In this document: piece after piece, positions 6,832-13,367 of the stretch | Numbering within the stretch: the first letter of the stretch is position 1 | Layout of the letters: each line of letters begins with the position of its first letter | Origin: JACJYE01 sp964432875 | GTDB lineage: Bacteria > Bacteroidota > Bacteroidia > Chitinophagales > Saprospiraceae | DNA length: 13,367 bases | Assembly: GCA_964432875.1 (NCBI GenBank) | Contig: CAYSPJ010000133.1 | Coordinates: 1-13,367 of the forward strand | Reading direction: 5' to 3' | Notes under the pieces: model-generated | Told to the model about the DNA's origin: nothing | Database searches by the model: none | The model's input: only the letters and a program-made list of their open reading frames with translations | Program-made: the position numbers and the translations under genes

Positions 6832-7413
6832 ATGCAAGAGAATCTTTTAAATCAAATCCCCGACGAGCAACTAGCCCTGCGCTTTCAAGCCCAGGGCGAT
6901 AAACAGGCATTTGGAGAATTATATCGGCGCTACTTTTCCAAGCTTTACCACTATTGTTATTCCATCGTTGGAGATGCAGAGGAAGCTGCCGATATCACTC
7001 AGGACGCCTTTGCCAAAGCCGCTGAAAAAATCCAGTCGCTAAAACAACCAGCTTATTTTTCTGCCTGGGTGTTCCGCATCGCACGCAATGCCTGCATCGA
7101 CTTGGCCAATAAAAAAAGGAGACATCCGCACTGCTATATCTATGAAGAAGAGGATGCCAGCCAAATTGCGGCTGAGCAAGAAAGCCAGGAAGAAGCGCTG
7201 GCCTTGGAAACTGCTATCGAGCAGCTCACCGCATTGATGGCCCTTCTTTCCCCCCAAGCCCGCGAAATACTCAATGCCAAATACTTGGAAGACCGCTCTA
7301 TCCAGGAATTGTCGGGATTGCTGGGTTTGTCAGAAAGCGCTGTAAAAATGCGGCTGTCGCGCGCGCGCCAGCGGATGGTTAAATTGTATGGCCGCCTCAA
7401 GCTAGCCAGCTGA
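6832..7413 (+). CDS. ECF-type RNA polymerase sigma factor
   Basis: A 193-aa sigma-70 family protein of the extracytoplasmic-function group. Region 2 (about 24-93) includes FGELYRRYFSKLYHYCYSIVGD, AADITQDAFAKA and YFSAWVFRIARNACIDLAN, which contact core polymerase and the -10 region. Region 4 (about 131-185) includes LSPQAREILNAKYLEDRSIQEL and the helix-turn-helix LLGLSESAVKMRLSRARQRM, which reads the -35 element. An acidic linker (YEEEDASQIAAEQESQEEA) joins them. I chose ATG 6832; a GTG at 6811 would add seven residues (MVQRKPN) with no family support. The next gene is an ATP-grasp enzyme, not an anti-sigma factor, so control may lie elsewhere. The neighbouring upstream site-2 protease and two-component pair are the natural suspects. 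A short inverted repeat (TTAAAG/CTTTAA, 7436-7457) lies after the stop but lacks a T-tract. Confidence 0.92.
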   Translation: MQENLLNQIPDEQLALRFQAQGDKQAFGELYRRYFSKLYHYCYSIVGDAEEAADITQDAFAKAAEKIQSLKQPAYFSAWVFRIARNACIDLANKKRRHPHCYIYEEEDASQIAAEQESQEEALALETAIEQLTALMALLSPQAREILNAKYLEDRSIQELSGLLGLSESAVKMRLSRARQRMVKLYGRLKLAS

Positions 7414-7487
7414 CGCGATAATACTATAATCAAGGTTAAAGACGTTTGAGGCTTTAAGATAACTAAAATGTGCTTTGGGGCTATTGA

Positions 7488-8579
7488 ATGCCTATGAGTA
7501 AATCACTTAGCATCTTAGTTCTTACGGACCACCTCAGCCATAATAGTGAAAACTCTATTTATGCGCTATGTACGGCATTGGCCCAACACCCGGGCGTCGC
7601 CAAGGTCCATGTTGCCAGCAGAGGGAATACTGCCAACCATGGTTTCTTCTACGATCAGCAGTCCACCCTGCTGCAAGCCTGGCCGATCAAGGGGGCCATG
7701 CGTTATGAAAATGCCGCCCGCCGCTTCCTGTGGCGCACCATCCCAGTGGATGCCCGGGACTATGACTGGATATGGCTGCGCCTGCCACGCCCTATCCCGA
7801 CTACTTTTTTTGCATTCCTGCGCGCTGCCATTGGCGAAGAGCGGATTTTCAACCGCCCCTCGGGCATTGAAGAAACGAGTACCAAGCAGTTTCTCACCAA
7901 CTTCCAGGAATACTGCCCGCCAATCCGGGTCTGCCAGACTATTGAGGAAATCCGGCAGTTTCAGGAAGAGTTCCCCATCGTGCTAAAGCCGCTGCACAGT
8001 TATGGCGGGCGAGGCATTGTCAAGGTAGCCAAGGGTTATATTTATGAAAACCGCCGGCGCCATGCTTTTGAACACTACCTACCCATCCTGGAAAAGCAAC
8101 TCCAGGAAGATGGCGGCTACTTGGCGATGCAGTATCTGCGCAACGTGCGCAAAGGCGATAAGCGCATCATCGTAGTGGGCAACGAAATCATCGGTGCGGT
8201 GCTCCGCCTGCCGCCCAAAGGCTCCTGGCTCTGCAATGCCGCCCAGGGCGGCCAGGCCATAGCGGCAAGCGTGGACGAGCGGGAGCTGCAGATTGCGCAA
8301 AAACTGACCACCGCGCTTGCTCCGCGCGGCATCGTCATGTTTGGTATCGACACCTTGGTCAATGACCAGGGCCAGCGCATCCTTTCCGAAGTCAACACCC
8401 TCAGCATCGGTGGCATCAAGCCATTACAAGACCTCAGCGGGCAGCCAGTCATCCAGCGGGCAGTCGATATCCTGGCCAGCTATATGCTGAATGGCCCGCA
8501 TTGGCTGCAGCCGAGCCCAGACGTCCTGGCACCTTCGACTAACCCTCATCCGGGAAATACTGCTTCATCAAGCCTTTAA
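7488..8579 (+). CDS. Glutathione-synthetase-like ATP-grasp ligase
   Basis: A 363-aa protein with the three-part ATP-grasp layout of prokaryotic glutathione synthetase. The N-terminal domain (7-120) begins SLSILVLTDHLSHNSENS and contains DYDWIWLRLPRP, equivalent to the 'D.v..R..P' strand of GshB. The ATP domain has K167 in IVLKPLHSYGGRGI (glycine-rich lid 171-177), then QYLRNVRKGDKRIIVVGNEIIGAVLR (215-240). Its likely metal ligands are D288 (FGIDTL), E301 and N303 (LSEVNTLSIGGI). It should ligate a carboxylate to an amine through an acyl-phosphate. The second substrate is unknown, because no gamma-glutamylcysteine ligase is nearby and the N-terminal domain differs from true GshB. Start: ATG 7488, or the ATG at 7494 two codons on. 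The last about 14 codons overlap the opposite-strand caspase gene by 41 nt; the tail (NPHPGNTASSSL) looks like low-complexity read-through. No clear promoter lies in the 74-nt gap, so it may be cotranscribed with the sigma gene. Confidence 0.85.
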   Translation: MPMSKSLSILVLTDHLSHNSENSIYALCTALAQHPGVAKVHVASRGNTANHGFFYDQQSTLLQAWPIKGAMRYENAARRFLWRTIPVDARDYDWIWLRLPRPIPTTFFAFLRAAIGEERIFNRPSGIEETSTKQFLTNFQEYCPPIRVCQTIEEIRQFQEEFPIVLKPLHSYGGRGIVKVAKGYIYENRRRHAFEHYLPILEKQLQEDGGYLAMQYLRNVRKGDKRIIVVGNEIIGAVLRLPPKGSWLCNAAQGGQAIAASVDERELQIAQKLTTALAPRGIVMFGIDTLVNDQGQRILSEVNTLSIGGIKPLQDLSGQPVIQRAVDILASYMLNGPHWLQPSPDVLAPSTNPHPGNTASSSL

Positions 8580-10767
8580 AGCGTTTCATGCGGCGCAGCG
8601 GGTCAAAAGATTGGTCGGATTGGATGTAGCCATATTCGCGAAAACCCTTTTCCAACGCGGCTTGCAAGGCATCCAGCGCGGCCGTAGGCTGGTTTTGCAG
8701 GCTGTACAAACGAGCCCGCAGGTAGTCCGTCGCTGGCAGCGCTGGATCGAGCAGGGCGCAGGTTTGCAAGGCGGTTTCTGCCTCGCCATAACGGCCGGCA
8801 GCCATTTGCAGCTCGGCGATTTCGAGCCAGGCATCCATATCATCCGGAGCGAGGGCGGCCAGCGTCTGGAAATATCCCAAAGCTTCTTCCTTTTGCCCTA
8901 ATTCTGCGGCGACAATGCCCAGGTTATGGAGCGTCAAACGATGCTTGGGTGCCAGGCGGTGCGCGGCTTTCCAGGCTTCCATCGCCTGCTCCGGCGCCTG
9001 GTCAAAATAAAAAGCTTCGCCAAGTTTGACATAAGCCATGAAATATTCCGGGTCATACTGCAATGCTTTCTGAAATGCAGCAATAGCTTCTTGCCGTTGC
9101 GATTGCTCCAAAAGCGCAACCCCGAGATTGTGATGAGCCAGGGCAAAGGTGCTATCTTGTTGTAGCGCGCGGAGGCACGACTGGCGGGCAGGCTGGATTT
9201 GATCCAGGTCGATATAGCTGCCGCAAAGGTTGGCTTCCGCTAATACCCAGGTGGGAGAAAAAGCTAACGCCTTTTGGAAATATTCAATACTGCCGGTAAA
9301 ATCGCCCCCTCGGCGCGCCAGAAGCCCTAGCTCGTTATAGGCGTAGGCGGCGGCGGAATCGAGCTGAAGCACTTGCTGCTGCAGCCCGATAGCTTGCGCG
9401 TAAAGCGCTGCCTGGCTTTCCTGCTCGCCTTTAAGGCGGAGGTTCAAACCAGTAAAATACAGCTCTTTGGCCTTTAGCTCAGCATGCATAAAGTGCTCAT
9501 CGCCCAATATTTCCGCAGCTTTGCCGAGGTAATCCGGGAAGTGCGCATAACGCTGGTCGAAGGACCAGCGGCGGCGCAGCTCCAGCGGGCTGGCCGCGAG
9601 ATAATCATTGATGGCTTGCTGAGCGTCGTCCTGCAGCGCTGCTGCCAGCTCACGCCGCATCTCCTGCCGGTAGCCCGCCATAGCTGGCCGATCGCGAATG
9701 GTGGTATATATAGTGTAGGCGGCATCCTCTTCCGGGTACAATAGGTGTTTGCGCTGTAGGGATGTTTTGTAACGGCGGTATAGTGCCATAGTGAGCGAAT
9801 CCTGGCCGCCAGCTGGCGGCACAGAACGGGAAGCCAAGGTTCCAGTCTGAAGCGCCGACTGGCTGGACGCACGCTGGTTTTTCAAAGCGGCGAGCGTCGG
9901 TGGGTCCACTTTAGCCATCACCATCCCTTTATTGTTGCTAAACACCTGCGGCATCTGCTGGTGCGGATCGGTAGCCGCCGGCACCTGGTCTTCCAGGAAG
10001 CGCTCAATTTCCAGCAAGCTCACGGTCAGATCATTATTGGCATCAGCCAGCCCGCTTAAACCATCGAGGAGGTAGTAGGTAAAGACGCCGTGCCCACCGC
10101 CCCATTCACTGCCTTCGACAGAATACTCATGGGATTGACAGGAAAGCAGCTTGGCTTCATCGGCAAAGGGGACCGCCAGGGCTTTGGCGGTGGCCTGTAT
10201 GCCGCCCATGGTACTGCCGGCAAGCTGGCCTGCATGGCAGGCATCGGCAACCAGGATTACCCGGGCGTTCTTGCGGCTGCTCAGCGTTTGGACGATGGAT
10301 TGCAGGTAATTGACCGGGAAAGCCCCGCCAGCCATATAGGTGGAAACCGGGGCGTCGTAGGTTAACAGGAAGCCATAGTTCATGATGGTCTGATTTTCCA
10401 TATCCCCATGCCCTGAAAAATAAATGATGGCGAGATCCCCTTCCTCGCTCTCTTCCAACAGCCAGGTCAATGCCGCGGCCATCTGCCCCTGGGTAGCTTG
10501 TTCATTGACCAGCAGCTTCACCTGTGACTCGGGCAGCGATCCGCCAGCGGGAGATTGTAGGTAGGCGGCAAAAGCAGCCGCGTCGGCATGGGCAAAAAGC
10601 AAGCTGGGGATACGCTCGTTTTGGTATTTTGACACCCCTACTACCACCGCGCGGACAGTACCTCCCTGCCCCATCGGCTTGAGCTGGCCTAAAACGACTA
10701 CCGGCTGAAACGCCAGGGTAGCCCATACCATCCCTAAGGCCACATAAAACTTCACCAATCCTTTCAT
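8539..10767 (-). CDS. Exported caspase-like (C14) protease with C-terminal TPR repeats
   Basis: A 742-aa protein. Residues 1 to about 28 form a signal peptide (MKGLVKFY, hydrophobic core, VVVLGQ), so the mature enzyme should be periplasmic or secreted. Residues 36-285 are a caspase-family domain: RAVVVGVSKYQ at the first strand, the catalytic His120 in IIYFSGHGD, and Cys177 in VILVADACHAG. A SCQSHEYSVEG segment (209-219) and GVFTYYLLDGLSG follow; the latter is typical of bacterial caspase homologues. Cleavage after Lys or Arg is usual for metacaspases; the specificity here is not determinable. After a linker (286-430) come about seven TPR-like helix pairs (430-705), for example AYAYNELGLLARRGGDFTGSIEYFQKAL and AHHNLGVALLEQSQRQEAIAAFQKAL; these bind partner proteins. 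Nearest kin are the caspase-TPR proteins of Bacteroidota, with unknown roles. The export signal argues against a cytoplasmic cell-death effector. Its stop lies within the ATP-grasp gene's 3' end. Confidence 0.9.
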   Translation of the reverse strand: MKGLVKFYVALGMVWATLAFQPVVVLGQLKPMGQGGTVRAVVVGVSKYQNERIPSLLFAHADAAAFAAYLQSPAGGSLPESQVKLLVNEQATQGQMAAALTWLLEESEEGDLAIIYFSGHGDMENQTIMNYGFLLTYDAPVSTYMAGGAFPVNYLQSIVQTLSSRKNARVILVADACHAGQLAGSTMGGIQATAKALAVPFADEAKLLSCQSHEYSVEGSEWGGGHGVFTYYLLDGLSGLADANNDLTVSLLEIERFLEDQVPAATDPHQQMPQVFSNNKGMVMAKVDPPTLAALKNQRASSQSALQTGTLASRSVPPAGGQDSLTMALYRRYKTSLQRKHLLYPEEDAAYTIYTTIRDRPAMAGYRQEMRRELAAALQDDAQQAINDYLAASPLELRRRWSFDQRYAHFPDYLGKAAEILGDEHFMHAELKAKELYFTGLNLRLKGEQESQAALYAQAIGLQQQVLQLDSAAAYAYNELGLLARRGGDFTGSIEYFQKALAFSPTWVLAEANLCGSYIDLDQIQPARQSCLRALQQDSTFALAHHNLGVALLEQSQRQEAIAAFQKALQYDPEYFMAYVKLGEAFYFDQAPEQAMEAWKAAHRLAPKHRLTLHNLGIVAAELGQKEEALGYFQTLAALAPDDMDAWLEIAELQMAAGRYGEAETALQTCALLDPALPATDYLRARLYSLQNQPTAALDALQAALEKGFREYGYIQSDQSFDPLRRMKRFKGLMKQYFPDEG

Positions 10768-11020
10768 AAACTAAGTTTTACTCATCAAATGTTTATCCTG
10801 GCTTAAATAAACGGTTTATCTGCCAAAATCTGAGCATCTGCGCTTATTTTTCTTGAATACCTTCTATTGATTTGACGAGCTGGCAGGGGGTTACCCTCAA
10901 AGCAAGGGCTCTCTCAGGAAAATCTGGTTTCCCGGAGCTTTCCAATGAGGTTATCAAAATCATCGAATAGGCATGAGCCTGCAAATCAAGCTGGCCGAAG
11001 TATGCGAACATCGCCTCGAT
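10768..11020. other. Intergenic region upstream of the caspase-TPR gene
   Basis: This 253-nt gap lies between two leftward genes and must hold the caspase-gene promoter and the aldo/keto reductase terminator. The best -7 candidate for the caspase gene, AACATTTG (minus strand of 10786-10793), has one mismatch to TAnnTTTG and no -33 partner. An imperfect hairpin at 10913-10937 (GGAAA/TTTCC core, flanked by CTC/GAG) could end the reductase transcript, but no T-tract follows. Nothing else stands out. Confidence 0.4.
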
Positions 11021-11965
11021 CTACCAAGGCAGCTTCAGCGCGCTCACCTGGTGCGCGTAGAAATCTTCCAACCGCTTCACCAGCGCAGGCGGCAGCGGGC
11101 GCTCCAGGCTGCGGAGGTTGTCCCTGAGCTGGCCGAGGGTGGCATTGCCGGGGATCACGGTGGAAACGGCCTCGTAGGCCAGGCAAAAAGCCACTGCGGC
11201 GTGGGGAAGCTGGAAATCCGCCCCCAAGAGTTGTTCGATTTCCGCCACCAATGCTGCTCGGGTCTCAATATCCGACTTAGACCAGCGCGAGCGGATGCCC
11301 TCGAAGGTGCTATCCGGGCCGTATTTGCCGGACAACCAGCCGGAATCCAGCGGCACTTTCACGATGATCCCGACCCCTTTTTCCTGGGCCATCCCGAAGG
11401 CCCTGGCGGCATCCTGGTGCAGGATGTTGAAAAAAGCCTCGATCACCGCGCCATTGGTGGTCTCCATAAAGAGCTTCATCTCCTCGTAGGTATCGAGCGA
11501 GGCGCCGTAGGCTTTGATTTTCCCCTCTTCCACCAAGCGCTCCAGGCACTCGTAGTGCGCGTCGTTCTTGCGCCCGTCGAGGTATTCGAAGGGCGGGTTG
11601 TGGATAAGGGCCGAGTCCAGATAATCGAGCTGCAAGCGGCGCAGGCTCCCCTCGATGGAGCCCCGGATAGCATCGGCCCCGAAATTGATCCCCCCTTCGA
11701 CGGTATGCCCGAATTTGGTGTTGATGACGATAGTGCTGCGGTCAACGCCTTGCAGGGCTTTCCCCAGCCTGAGCTCGCTGGTGCCCAGCCCGTAATTGGG
11801 CGCGGTATCGAAAAAATTGATGCCGCTATCCAAGGCCGCGTGTACCATCTTGATGGCCTCCGCTTCGGTCAGGCTCTGCCAGCCGGTATTTACCCCTAGC
11901 TGCCAGGCTCCCAGGCCGAGCTCGGATACCAAAGGGGAATGTTGGGTGTATGGCTTGTACTTCAT
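11021..11965 (-). CDS. Aldo/keto reductase family oxidoreductase
   Basis: A 314-aa NADPH-dependent TIM-barrel enzyme of the cytoplasm. The full catalytic tetrad is visible: D53 and Y58 in FFDTAPNYG, K84 in VINTKFGH, and H122 in LDSALIHNPP. GLGAWQLG (17-24) opens the barrel and the late VSTVIPGNATLGQLRDN is the cofactor-binding signature near the C-terminus. A length of 314 aa is normal for this family, which also includes D-threo-aldose 1-dehydrogenase-like and 'galactose dehydrogenase-type' members. The aldehyde or ketone substrate cannot be told. I start it at ATG 11965 (MKYKPYTQHSPLVSELGLG) because this matches the usual first strand; the frame stays open upstream to 12496, but that part is arginine- and proline-rich and runs into the next gene. 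A -7 promoter element lies only 5 nt before the start. A leftward gene of unknown function lies 110 nt upstream. Confidence 0.93.
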   Translation of the reverse strand: MKYKPYTQHSPLVSELGLGAWQLGVNTGWQSLTEAEAIKMVHAALDSGINFFDTAPNYGLGTSELRLGKALQGVDRSTIVINTKFGHTVEGGINFGADAIRGSIEGSLRRLQLDYLDSALIHNPPFEYLDGRKNDAHYECLERLVEEGKIKAYGASLDTYEEMKLFMETTNGAVIEAFFNILHQDAARAFGMAQEKGVGIIVKVPLDSGWLSGKYGPDSTFEGIRSRWSKSDIETRAALVAEIEQLLGADFQLPHAAVAFCLAYEAVSTVIPGNATLGQLRDNLRSLERPLPPALVKRLEDFYAHQVSALKLPW

Positions 11966-11970
11966 ACGGG

Positions 11971-11978
11971 CAAAGATA
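11971..11978 (-). promoter_or_regulatory. Promoter -7 element giving a near-leaderless aldo/keto reductase mRNA
   Basis: On the minus strand TATCTTTG matches TAnnTTTG exactly and ends 5 nt before the ATG at 11965. With the usual 4-8 nt to the start point, transcription would begin at or within a few bases of the ATG, giving a leaderless or almost leaderless message. No good TTTG lies at 19-21 nt upstream. The match supports ATG 11965 as the start and makes a longer N-terminus unlikely. Confidence 0.5.
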
Positions 11979-12075
11979 GGAGGAATTTTGGGCGATTTGT
12001 TGAACGATGCCGGGAAAATGGGAGGAGGATCGGTTTTTTCCGCGCTGAAATTACGGCGAGGAAAGCGCCAGCGCA

Positions 12076-12891
12076 TTAATCCCGCCCCGACCCGATCACC
12101 GTTTCCAACCGCTCGCGCCAGGCGGCGAATGCCAGCCCGGGGATTGCTGGATCGCGCTGCAGGGCGAGGAAAGACAGCAGCATGGCGCTCAGCAGATAGC
12201 TTTGGGCAGCGGGCGGCGCCGCGAAGCGCTCCAGGCTTTCCAGGGGCAGGGGTACGTGGATAAGAAGCACGCCTTCGTCGGGCAGAAAGCGGAACAAGCC
12301 CTCGTCGGGATGCGCAGCGGGGCTGAAAGCTTGATAGGTAAGCAGTATTTTGCTCAAGCTGCGGGAGGCTTCTGGCAAGGGCGCCCGCTCGTTGAGCAGG
12401 CGGGCCAGCGGCCCTGCATCCCAGTGCGCATACCAAGCCGGCGGCAACTGGAGGCGGGGCTGCCAATGGGGCCCTTTCGCATAAGGCCCCGACCAATACG
12501 CCAGCGCCTCGCGCTTCTGATCAGCCATTGGCCGCGGCGGCAGTTCCGCCAGTACCCGGCTTAGCGGGTCGTCTGCAAGCTGAAGCAGCGGCAGGGCTTC
12601 GGCCATGCCCGCCAGCGCCCCCTCCAGCCCCTCCTCGGGCGCAACGGGCCAATAGGCCAATATCCGGTGGCTTTCAGGGAAGTAAACTAGCCGCCCCGGA
12701 AACCCAGGGCTATCCGGGCGGAAATGGATGCTGGCGGCGGACAAGGCAGCGCTGGGCTGGAAACGGTCATTGAGGCGGGCTGACAATCGCTCCGCTTCCT
12801 GCTTTTGCGGCAAGCTCAGGCTGTCCGTAGCAGTGATTTCCAGCGGCGCAGCTTGGGCAGCGTTCGATTCGGAGGCGGTTTGCGGTCCCAT
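12076..12891 (-). CDS. Uncharacterised 271-aa protein
   Basis: I do not recognise this family. The product is rich in Ala, Leu, Pro and Arg, has no signal peptide, and opens with a polar, probably disordered stretch (1-30). Next is a region with RLVYFPESHRILAYWPV (67-83), reading as paired strands, then a helical part (86-117). Then follow an aromatic segment (AYWSGPYAKGPHWQP and AWYAHWDAGPL, 131-162), strands at GLFRFLPDEGVLLIHVPLP (198-216) and a hydrophobic helix (SYLLSAMLLSFLAL, 231-244). The hydrophobic helix is short for a membrane span. Likely cytoplasmic. The reading frame is uninterrupted, starts near a good promoter and ends 110 nt before the aldo/keto reductase on the same strand, all of which suit a real gene. 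High GC leaves several other frames open across it, so the coding call is less secure than its neighbours. It could be partly cotranscribed with the reductase. Confidence 0.6.
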   Translation of the reverse strand: MGPQTASESNAAQAAPLEITATDSLSLPQKQEAERLSARLNDRFQPSAALSAASIHFRPDSPGFPGRLVYFPESHRILAYWPVAPEEGLEGALAGMAEALPLLQLADDPLSRVLAELPPRPMADQKREALAYWSGPYAKGPHWQPRLQLPPAWYAHWDAGPLARLLNERAPLPEASRSLSKILLTYQAFSPAAHPDEGLFRFLPDEGVLLIHVPLPLESLERFAAPPAAQSYLLSAMLLSFLALQRDPAIPGLAFAAWRERLETVIGSGRD

Positions 12892-13035
12892 TTCAAGAGT
12901 CGTTTTTATTCCCTGGAGGACGTAGGAGCGGCCGCTGCCGCTTCACGTTCTCTGGCAATATAGCATAGTGATATATTTTTCGCTTTTCTTCCCGCAGGCA
13001 CTCTTGAAGCGTACATTAAGGGTTTGAAATAATGG

Positions 13036-13066
13036 CAAATATAAGGGTATTCGTCAAAAAAAACAA
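13036..13066 (-). promoter_or_regulatory. Bacteroidota-type promoter of the leftward 271-aa gene
   Basis: On the minus strand TATATTTG (13036-13043) is an exact TAnnTTTG -7 element and is followed by CC. TTG (13064-13066) lies 20 nt upstream as the -33 core. Both the sequence and spacing fit the sigma-A consensus of this phylum. Transcription would start near 13030, leaving a leader of about 140 nt before the ATG at 12891. The leader shows no strong hairpin by eye. Confidence 0.65.
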
Positions 13067-13089
13067 CACATTACGTGATTTTTTAGTAA

Positions 13090-13109
13090 TTCCGGTCTAG
13101 AGATCGGAA
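13090..13109. repeat. 20-bp near-palindrome, possible operator
   Basis: TTCCGGTCT (13090-13098) and AGATCGGAA (13101-13109) pair over nine positions, eight Watson-Crick and one G-T, around a 2-nt centre. It lies about 24 nt upstream of the -33 core of the leftward promoter, where a dimeric regulator could act on it. It lacks a T-tract, so a terminator is unlikely. Confidence 0.4.
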
Positions 13110-13217
13110 ACCAGCGGGGATCATCGCGGGTGAAACTGCGCTCCGATTCGCTGTTTTTGACACAGGGTATTACCGTTTGGAGAAACATCCTTATTTTGGG
13201 TTGGCGAAAAGGGCTCT

Positions 13218-13359
13218 CCACCCCCTTGATCCCCCGCCAGCCCTGTGGAATACGCTATGCCTAACCCTGGTTTATTCCACAGGGCCAGCGGGGGAGACCT
13301 TGGGGTGGCCTTCCCTAGCCTCTCCCCCGCTGGCGGGGGTGCCCGAAGGGCGGGGGTGG
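13218..13359. repeat. Large GC-rich foldback repeat at the right edge
   Basis: Part of a 476-nt gene-free stretch (12892-13367). Arms 13230-13252 and 13273-13295 pair at 21 of 23 positions around a 20-nt loop. CCACCCC (13218-13224) pairs with 13302-13308 to extend the stem. In a competing fold, CCACCCCC (13218-13225) pairs with 13352-13359 and CCCCCGCCAG (13231-13240) with 13330-13339, all perfect. Inside are CCCCCGC/GCGGGGG (13324-13339) and the small hairpin GCCC-GAA-GGGC (13341-13351). No ORF or transposase is present. Repeated stretches such as CCCCGC-CAGCGGGG and CTCTCC suggest several copies of one short palindromic unit. It may continue past the window. Confidence 0.6.
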
Positions 13360-13367
13360 ACTCTCCC

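Noticed and set aside
7436..7457. TTAAAG/CTTTAA inverted repeat after the sigma gene as a terminator
   Set aside because: Six AT-rich pairs with a 10-nt loop and no T-tract are too weak to call.
8539..10767. The caspase-TPR protein as a cytoplasmic defence effector
   Set aside because: It has a signal peptide and no adjacent nuclease, sensor or toxin gene typical of defence islands.
10973..11899. A rightward 308-codon frame opposite the aldo/keto reductase
   Set aside because: It is antisense to a gene with a full catalytic tetrad and its translation shows no domain; it is a GC-driven shadow.
11966..12496. A 177-codon open frame extending the aldo/keto reductase upstream
   Set aside because: The family starts at about MKYKPYT (11965), a promoter element lies just before it, and the extra part is Arg/Pro-rich and overlaps the better-supported gene at 12076-12891. 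It is open because of high GC.

Overview
The window looks like a chromosomal segment from a member of the Bacteroidota, probably a moderately GC-rich lineage such as the Saprospiria; the class is inference. The evidence is a secreted protein ending in a type IX secretion (T9SS) sorting domain, several exact matches to the Bacteroidota -7 promoter element TAnnTTTG upstream of genes, and starts that mostly lack a Shine-Dalgarno sequence. There is no rRNA, tRNA, CRISPR array, transposase or phage gene.

Left part (1-3180): an intergenic hairpin repeat lies at the window edge, then a perfect 11-bp stem that probably terminates the leftward T9SS cargo gene (262-1320). A 180-nt divergent spacer separates that gene from a rightward secreted TIM-barrel glycoside-hydrolase-like protein (1501-2592). 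A small lipoprotein (2675-3178) follows, with its own good promoter.

Centre (3250-7413), all rightward: a DEDDh 3'-5' exonuclease overlaps by 4 nt a soluble PAS-type HisKA_3 histidine kinase. Then come its NarL/LuxR-family response regulator, a membrane site-2 protease with a CBS pair, and an ECF sigma factor with its own candidate promoter. This is a compact signalling block. The kinase and regulator are an obvious pair. The protease beside a sigma factor that lacks an adjacent anti-sigma gene suggests, but does not show, regulated proteolysis.

Right-centre (7488-10767): a glutathione-synthetase-like ATP-grasp enzyme converges on a large exported caspase-like protease with C-terminal TPR repeats. 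Their coding sequences overlap tail-to-tail by 41 nt with no room for a terminator.

Right part (10768-13367): a leftward aldo/keto reductase, whose promoter may give a nearly leaderless mRNA, lies downstream of a leftward unrecognised 271-aa protein. The last 476 nt have no gene that I can support. They hold a good leftward promoter, a 20-bp near-palindrome and a large GC-rich foldback repeat at the edge.

I see no clear new multi-gene system. The most interesting parts are the caspase-TPR/ATP-grasp convergent pair, the kinase-regulator-protease-sigma block and the foldback elements at both edges.
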